Shown one piece after another: positions 58,346 through 64,000 of a DNA stretch of 64,000 bases. This stretch comes from Thuidium tamariscinum (lineage: Eukaryota > Streptophyta > Bryopsida > Hypnales > Thuidiaceae). Within the stretch, counting starts at the first letter, position 1, and each line of letters opens with the position of its first letter. The notes beneath the pieces were generated by a model. It saw only the letters and a program-made list of their open reading frames with translations, did no database searches and had not been told where the DNA came from. A program made the translations under genes and the position numbers. The stretch is taken from assembly GCA_947034885.2 (NCBI GenBank), contig OX344750.2:11712053-11776052 (forward strand), given 5' to 3'.

Positions 58346-58700
58346 CAGCCAGCCCACACAATCTTAAGCTTCACATTCCAGCACTCTTTTTTAGTGTGTA
58401 GTCTCCTAACTTTGATCTTCCCCTGTTTCACTAGTAGTAATAGTAATGTAATTAATTTTTATGGGTCCATGAGAAAAAAACAGTGGATTATGGTTCCCTT
58501 CTCTTAGAGACAAGCACTGAGACATCAAACCACCAGTAAATACTTGCTTTCCTGAAGCAGCATCTGTATTAAGGAAACAACAATAACAAGTCCCCAATTT
58601 CCCTGAGTGATCACCTTATTATCACAATGTAATGTTCAAGTTCACTAAGTTGATAAGTTCACAAAGTAGTAAAATCATGGAAAACACCACATTCATATTT
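58346..58700. other. Flank of the ERF-like paralogous locus
   Basis: ACATCAAACCACCAGTAA, AACAACAATAACAAGTCCC and TTGATAAGTTCACAAAG parallel 43125-43290, showing that the two loci share flanking DNA as well as coding relics. Confidence 0.4.
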
Positions 58701-59394
58701 TCAAACATCCTCTCTGATTTTTGTCCATAACTTTTGAATGGAAATTCAAAATCACGAAATTGTTTCTTGAAGTGAAAGTTAGCTTGATTTAGCAACTTTT
58801 CTTAGTTCAAAATTTTTGAAAAAAAGTCATTCTACTATGCCAAAATGTCCATCAAAGTCTGCTAAGTTTATAAGTAAGAACAAAATTCTATCCTATGACA
58901 AGAAAGCTAAACATTGGTGCATCAATAAGGTCTTTGGGTTATTAGGCATGAAGTCTTGGGTTCAAACCTGGTTGCTTTCAAAATGTAGAGATGGTAGTGT
59001 GTTTACTACATTGTGTCTTTTACTACTTTAGTGTTAAATAGATGGTAAAATGGGTAGTAAAATGTGCTATTTTGCTAGGTAGTTAAGCAAAAAAAACTCC
59101 CTATGAGTTGCCGTGAAAGTTGTAAACTCAGGAATATAATAAGATAGTTTGCTTCTGGGGTTTCCTCAAATATGAAGACCTACAAATGGAGTTGCCGCAC
59201 CATTGAATCCAATAATTTGTGAGTACTAGCTAGATATGTATAGGTCAGGATCGAGAAGATACAGCAGTGTCTTCGTGTAGCTAGAGGACCGGCCTCAGAC
59301 AGTGTCTTTTGAGCGAAAGCGGATTCAATTCAATCTAGGGCTATTGTGTAGTGTGCTTTGGTGTAATCTCTTTCAAATGATTCCTCATGCCAAA

Positions 59395-59664
59395 AATTCC
59401 ATTGCTTTGACACTTTTTACAGTTCAGACCATGCAATCTAAATCTCAACCTATCATAAATTTTTGAAATCTATATGGGTCATACATGTCTAAAATCTATA
59501 TCAATCTAAGATGTTTCAAATTGTGCAATATAAAATCCTAATAAGTTGTAGATTTTTGAGATCTATATGTATCCTTGATGTATAAAAATCTATACCTATT
59601 CTAAATATCTACTTTTAGTTTAGACCACACAATCTGCAAAATGGCATATGGAATATCGCCATTT
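59395..59664. repeat. Dispersed repeat, AAAATGGCGATAT right end, copy 1
   Basis: Shares most of its length with 63372-63656: CAGTTC.GACC..GC.A.TCTA, TTTTTGAA.TCTATATG, CAAGATGTTTCAAA and ATGGCAT.TGGAATATCGCCATTTT. The left end is eroded. It abuts the TTAA element at 59668. Confidence 0.6.
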
Positions 59665-59667
59665 TAA

Positions 59668-60602
59668 CCCCTAAAGGTTTTTGACTATGTTTTCACCAAA
59701 AATGCTCCAAAACTGCCATTTCTAATACAAGTGCAATTTTTTTTTAAAACACATTTTTGACTCATGTAACTGTAGGATCTTGTAGTAAGGTGGTTTGTAA
59801 ACATGTGGAAAAAATTTCAAAAATTTCCACCGTGTAGATTGCAAGATATAAGCATTTGAATTGACAAAAATTGTTTTTTTATCCCTGCGAAAATCCGGGC
59901 AGCTCCACTTCACAAGGTCACATTTGTATGAAAAAAAATTCAAAATGGTGGTTACTCTTTGAATTCATACTTCAATGCAAGGTGGCTACATTCTCAAAAA
60001 ATTTCAAACCATTTGGAATTGTACAACATATAGGAAAAAATAAGTAAGTAGAAAGAAGTAAAAAATGAGCCAAAATACTAAATTGTGAACATTTTATTCA
60101 TGGAATTGAAAATTTTCAATCCCAATGGTTAAAATGTTGTAATAAACAATCTACACCTTTTGTTTTTATTTTTTTTTCAAAAATATGAAAAATTGAATTA
60201 AATGAAGAATTTCAAACTTTTTTTTGTACTGTACAGATTCTGTAACCGGCTGCAAACTACCCCAAACTCAAAATCTTCATAACTTTTGACTCATTGATTG
60301 GAATGGATTGATTCAAAGCTTCCCATGTCTGTATAAAACTAAGGAATCAATTTGAAATTTCACTTTAAAAAAGAAAAGTTTTTTCAGCTGCTTGGGATGT
60401 CTGCCAAGTAAAGAAAACAACATATCCTGCCATAACTTTTTAACCGTGAAGTCAAAAGTTATGAAAATTGTCCGGCCTTAAAGCTACTCCTTGGGCACAC
60501 ATTGTATCAAAATTTCAAAGAAAAAGAAACAAAAAAACTCTATCCGTAGTGAGTTGCCCAAAAAATTTATATCTCAAAAAACGTTGTTCAGGGCTTTAGG
60601 GG
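59668..60602. mobile_element. TTAA-flanked CCCCTAAA element, close copy of 10619-11566
   Basis: TTAA (59664-59667) then CCCCTAAAGGTTTTTGAC; right end TTCAGGGCTTTAGGGG then TTAA (60603-60606). Same orientation and almost the same sequence as 10619-11566 from TTTTCACCAAAAATGCTCC onward, with scattered substitutions and small indels. The outermost 15 bp differ slightly more. Non-coding. Confidence 0.8.
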
Positions 60603-60606
60603 TTAA

Positions 60607-61484
60607 TGGAATTTACTCCTCAAGGCAGGTTCTTTCAATTCACATCTGCCATGTATGGTCAAACTTAAACTTGATGCAATATGCAAAATAGTCATTTCAG
60701 ATAAATAATTACTTGATTTAAAGTAAGAAAACAGAAAGAGACTAATTCTAATCCTATTAAATGTGAAGTTCTGGAAAAATTCAAATAATTCAATCATCCA
60801 AAGTGTCCGGTGCTAGAATTCATATTAAATGATCATATCATGTCTTTTCCATTGTTTCATCGACATTAGAGGGTATTGTTTAAATAATTCTTTTGTTGTA
60901 TTCTATATATTCACATATTTTGAATTTTTAAAGTAATTTTTTTTAATTAAATGATTTTGATCACATTATAATTGATGTATTTTATTATTTTATACATTAA
61001 TATTTTGAAATTCACCATAATTTCATTTTTCCACTAATATTTCTAAATGGCCATAGACTATAAATTGCTGTACTGTTGCAGAAAACTGTTTAATTTCGAT
61101 CCTGGCGGGGGGACTGGGGGAGTGTCACTGGGATGTCTTGTAGTTTTCTGCAACTCCATTGTCGGCAACTAGTTTCTTTTAGGTTTCTCACTACAAAATA
61201 AAGGGGTTTCTCACTAAAGGAAAAATATAGTTTTTTTGGTAGGTTCCTTTTACCTCAATTTTTGATGAAACTTTTTGAAACTCTTTCATTAAGGGAGAAA
61301 CACCCATTTCCGTCCCTGTACCTATTCCTGATCCTTAGAGTGTCACTAAATCTGTCCATGCGCATCCATTAAAGTGTCTGACAAGTGTTTAACTCTAATT
61401 TGCTGACGCAGTTTGAAGACACATGTATAATCTTCATTCACTGACAACTGATTTCAACAGAGTTCAGTTTAGGGTTCTAGTGGT
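60607..61484. other. Intergenic DNA
   Basis: AT-rich. At 61075-61154 a small inverted pair (GTTGCAGAAAACT / AGTTTTCTGCAAC) encloses a GC-rich patch with CTGGCGGGGGGACTGGGGG. No gene. Confidence 0.5.
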
Positions 61485-61690
61485 CTAGGGAGCCAACTCT
61501 TTGAAAATTTGTAGAAATTACATACTGATTTTGAAAAATTTAATTCTTTTTTGAATATTCATGATTTTCTCTCGCTAATACTAGAAAAATATCAGTTTTA
61601 GAAAAAGATGCCTCCAACCATGCTGAATTCCTTATTTGGACGGTTTTGGGTGTTTCCACTGTAGATAGAAAAATTGATTAGCTTTTTAGG
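61485..61690. repeat. Dispersed repeat, copy 2
   Basis: Homologue of 53525-53720 (TCTAGGGAG, CTTTGAAAATTTGTAG, GATGCCTCCAACCATGCTGA). Confidence 0.45.
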
Positions 61691-62399
61691 AATTTAATCT
61701 TTATTTCAATTGATGCTTGGGATCAAATCTTATCCTACAAAAAGCTTCAAATTGAATCCAGTAACTAACGAGTTTTTTTTGCAAAAAGACAAAAAATAAA
61801 TAGATAATTTTTTTTCTAAATTTCTTTTTAGAAGTGAAGCTTTGTTTATTCTAGTTGGACAATTGGACTTGGACTAGTAATGAAATAGTAATACACAATA
61901 TAGAGACAATATATGGTCATTAGAAAAGAATTGAACCCAAAAAGAGGCCTTGAGTTTTCTTACCAATTTTAGCACTAATTGGATGTAATTGCATGAGTAT
62001 GAGAACAATCATATGTGGCATTATACCCACCACTTGGCATGTGCTCCATCCTTCATGAAGAAACCATCATGAAACAACTACCACTTGGCATGTATTCCAT
62101 CCTTCATGACAAAATCATCATGAGATTTATGATATCTTGAAGTTGTATTGGGTAATGATGGTGAATTTTTGAATTCATAGTGCAATTCTTGGCCAATTAG
62201 TGAATTTAGAAGGCTCTTCCCACCCACTAATTCATGAGATCATGGAGATGGATTGAGTAATGATGACTAATTTTTGAATTCATCATAGAATTCTTGGCCT
62301 AATTAGTAAGTTGTGAAGGCTCTTGCCACTCAAATTTTTGCATTACAAAGCGGCCTCTTTCGGGGTTCAAGTATTTTCTAATGTTTAAAGGTTGTTTCA

Positions 62400-62611
62400 A
62401 CATATTCTTGAGTTAGTAACTTTGATTGCTCATATTTTCCGATGCACACAATCAAACTTTAATAAATCTTCACCAAATGATCTCAAACAAATTAAGTACA
62501 AGATCTTATGGTTAGATTCTCAAAAAAATGTTTTTCTTTTCTTTGGATGAACACAATAGAAATGACAATTTTGAACAGTTTTGATAGAAAATGGCCTCAG
62601 TTCTTTAGGGG
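62400..62611. mobile_element. Right part of a TTAA/CCCCTAAA element, inverted
   Basis: It ends GGCCTCAGTTCTTTAGGGG; inner words AAGTACAAGATCTTATGGTTAG and ATAGAAATGACAATTTTGAA are the inverse of the left part of 33819-34744. The left limit is uncertain. Confidence 0.5.
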
Positions 62612-62639
62612 GGTAAGGGGGCACTTGAAACATTAGGGA

Positions 62640-63300
62640 TACAAGTCTAAATTACACAAAATTATATATAGTCAATTTTTTGTATCTTAGAACTTTATTT
62701 AAAAACTACATTTTGAGTATAAGTTTTAATATAGTAATTATTTTCAAACTTGCAATATTTGTAAAAATTTCAAATCCCTCTAAAATATTATAATCTAAAA
62801 TATAATAGATACAATGAAGAAAAATTTAATGATTTAAATAGAAAATCATGAAATAAAAAAAAATCAGCCATTTGTAAAGACTTGATGGTGATCAAATTTC
62901 ACCAAAAATTGAAGTTAATACCATCTTCTATGTTCAAAAGTGCTTGTGTAAGGGGGTCCTATTTACATAGATGTAGAAGACATCAAATAATATATTTTTA
63001 GATGCACCTTGGTAGGCAAGTACCTACCTAGTCTTAGAATAGACTACCAAAATCTCAATCTTAAATCAATTAGCTTAGGTACTTCCAGTGTAGTAAAAAC
63101 CTTTAAATTCAAAGTGTGACAAATTAACAAAATTGTTTCTTAAATTTAAAAAAAAATTCAATTTCTAAAAAATAAGGGGATCTAATGACCATAAAAAATA
63201 GACATTCCTAATAGAAATTCATGTTGATTTGACTTGTGCTTCAAAAGTTATAGTGGATGACAACAACATCACTCCAATTGTAACAAAGAATAGGAGTGGA
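62640..63300. mobile_element. Diverged copy of the AGGGTGAATGCAAG MITE
   Basis: Interior blocks (AAAAATCAGCCATTTGTAAAG, GATGCACCTTGGTAG, AAAACCTTTAAATTCAAAG) and a degraded end GAGTGGAGTTTCTTATGTG follow 45420-45899. Old copy; limits approximate. Confidence 0.35.
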
Positions 63301-63371
63301 GTTTCTTATGTGGAACTATTAATCTTTGAAATCTTGTATGGAAAGGGAATGTCTTGATGGCAAATTTTGTT

Positions 63372-63656
63372 AAAACGGTGATATGCCATTAATTTGGCAG
63401 TTTTTATAGTTCGGACCGCAAGGTCTAAAATCTAAACCTATTATATATTTTTGAAGTCTATATGTGTTGTAGATGATTGAAATCTATACTAGTCCAAGAT
63501 GTTTCAAACCGCGAGGTCCGAACTGTAAAACTGTCGTAGATTTTGTAAATCTACATATGTCTTAGATGTTTGAAATTCTATACCTGTCCTAATTGTTAGC
63601 TTTTCGTTCGGATTATGCGGTCTGAAAAATGGCATTGTGAATATCGCCATTTTTTT
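63372..63656. repeat. MITE-like repeat, AAAAYGGYGATAT ends, copy 2
   Basis: Left AAAACGGTGATATGCCATTA, right inverse AATATCGCCATTTT. Inside, the inverted words TTCGGACCGCAAGGTC and CCGCGAGGTCCGAACTG pair. Copy 1 is at 59395-59664 in the same orientation. Confidence 0.6.
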
Positions 63657-63675
63657 GAAATTCACCATTTTGTAG

Positions 63676-64000
63676 GATGAATGCAAGAAACATTTGTACT
63701 ATTTTGTATCACATGGCATGTGCAAATCTATTTTTTGGCCAAAATTTTTTGTCTTTTAATTCTAAATGACTCGAAATTTATGGAAAAGGTACTGATGACT
63801 ATTTTACACTTTGTCTAATTTTTTTTAATTTTTAAGAATATTTAATTATTTAAAAATAGACCCCAATTGAATGTCACAATTGCCAATTTGGAGGTTTTTA
63901 GTACTATTGAGTACCTTTCTTTTAATGATTTCGAACTCAAATTTGGATGAATTGGTCTTCTAGTAGACTCATAGCTTTTTTGAAAAGGGATTTTTAAAAA
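63676..64000. mobile_element. AGGGTGAATGCAAG MITE, inverted, cut by window end
   Basis: GGATGAATGCAAGAAACATT, then TTGTACTATTTTGTATCACA and AATGACTCGAAATTTATGG follow the reverse strand of 45899-45590 closely. The far end lies beyond the window. Confidence 0.7.

Noticed and set aside
1-64000. Virus-derived or LTR elements
   Set aside because: No reverse transcriptase, integrase, capsid or envelope motif and no paired long terminal direct repeats were recognised. Very decayed pieces could be missed by eye.
1-64000. tRNA, rRNA or CRISPR array
   Set aside because: No cloverleaf-like or rRNA-like blocks noticed, and the regular repeats present are transposon units or microsatellites. A covariance-model search would settle tRNAs.

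Overview
The window looks like nuclear DNA of a land plant. Two split nuclear genes support this: a plastid ribosomal protein L6 gene with a transit-peptide-like leader, and MRT4, a pre-60S assembly factor, preceded by two telo-box motifs typical of plant ribosome-biogenesis promoters. A broken AP2/ERF transcription-factor gene and CACTA, Harbinger, Stowaway-like and hAT-like DNA transposons point the same way. The lineage cannot be fixed from the sequence. The intergenic DNA is very AT-rich, while genes and a few islands are visibly richer in GC.

The genes are concentrated at 37.2-43.9 kb. MRT4 (37353-39138, +, seven exons) and plastid rpl6 (40474-41810, +, two exons) look intact and both serve ribosome production, one in the nucleolus and cytosol, the other in the plastid. 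Downstream lies a rearranged AP2/ERF locus (42.2-43.9 kb), whose fragments have a paralogous copy at 57.1-58.7 kb. Weaker gene-like islands are 4.0-8.4 kb (GT-rich on the minus strand, with a small putative secreted Cys-rich ORF), 14.9-16.1 kb (a convincing but unidentified first exon), and two related decayed coding stretches at 35.6-36.8 kb (+) and 53.6-54.7 kb (-).

Most of the rest is non-autonomous DNA transposons, often nested. The dominant group is a family of 0.65-1.2 kb elements with termini CCCCTAAA...TTTAGGGG inserted at TTAA, resembling piggyBac in target site and terminal bases (2.1, 10.6, 11.8, 25.7, 28.2, 33.8, 36.8, 47.2, 48.4, 52.2, 59.7 and 62.6 kb). Others are a 6.4-kb CACTA-like element (8462-14869) that carries two of these inside it; several CACTA hairpin MITEs; a 6.0-kb element with long inverted ends and a 10-bp flanking repeat (21464-27485) holding GC-rich GGACGG arrays and a 1.9-kb tandem-repeat foldback; a 1.4-kb foldback with CAGTG ends and TA flanks (30739-32131); and several smaller families. 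No reverse transcriptase, integrase, capsid or envelope signature, rRNA gene, tRNA gene or CRISPR array was recognised.

The observations most worth pursuing are the triplicated exon-intron junction inside the rpl6 intron, the TTAA/CCCCTAAA family, the two foldback elements with arms built of tandem repeats, and a TA-flanked MITE whose terminal repeat carries a ready-made splice donor. All coordinates and alignments were read by eye; percent identities were not computed.
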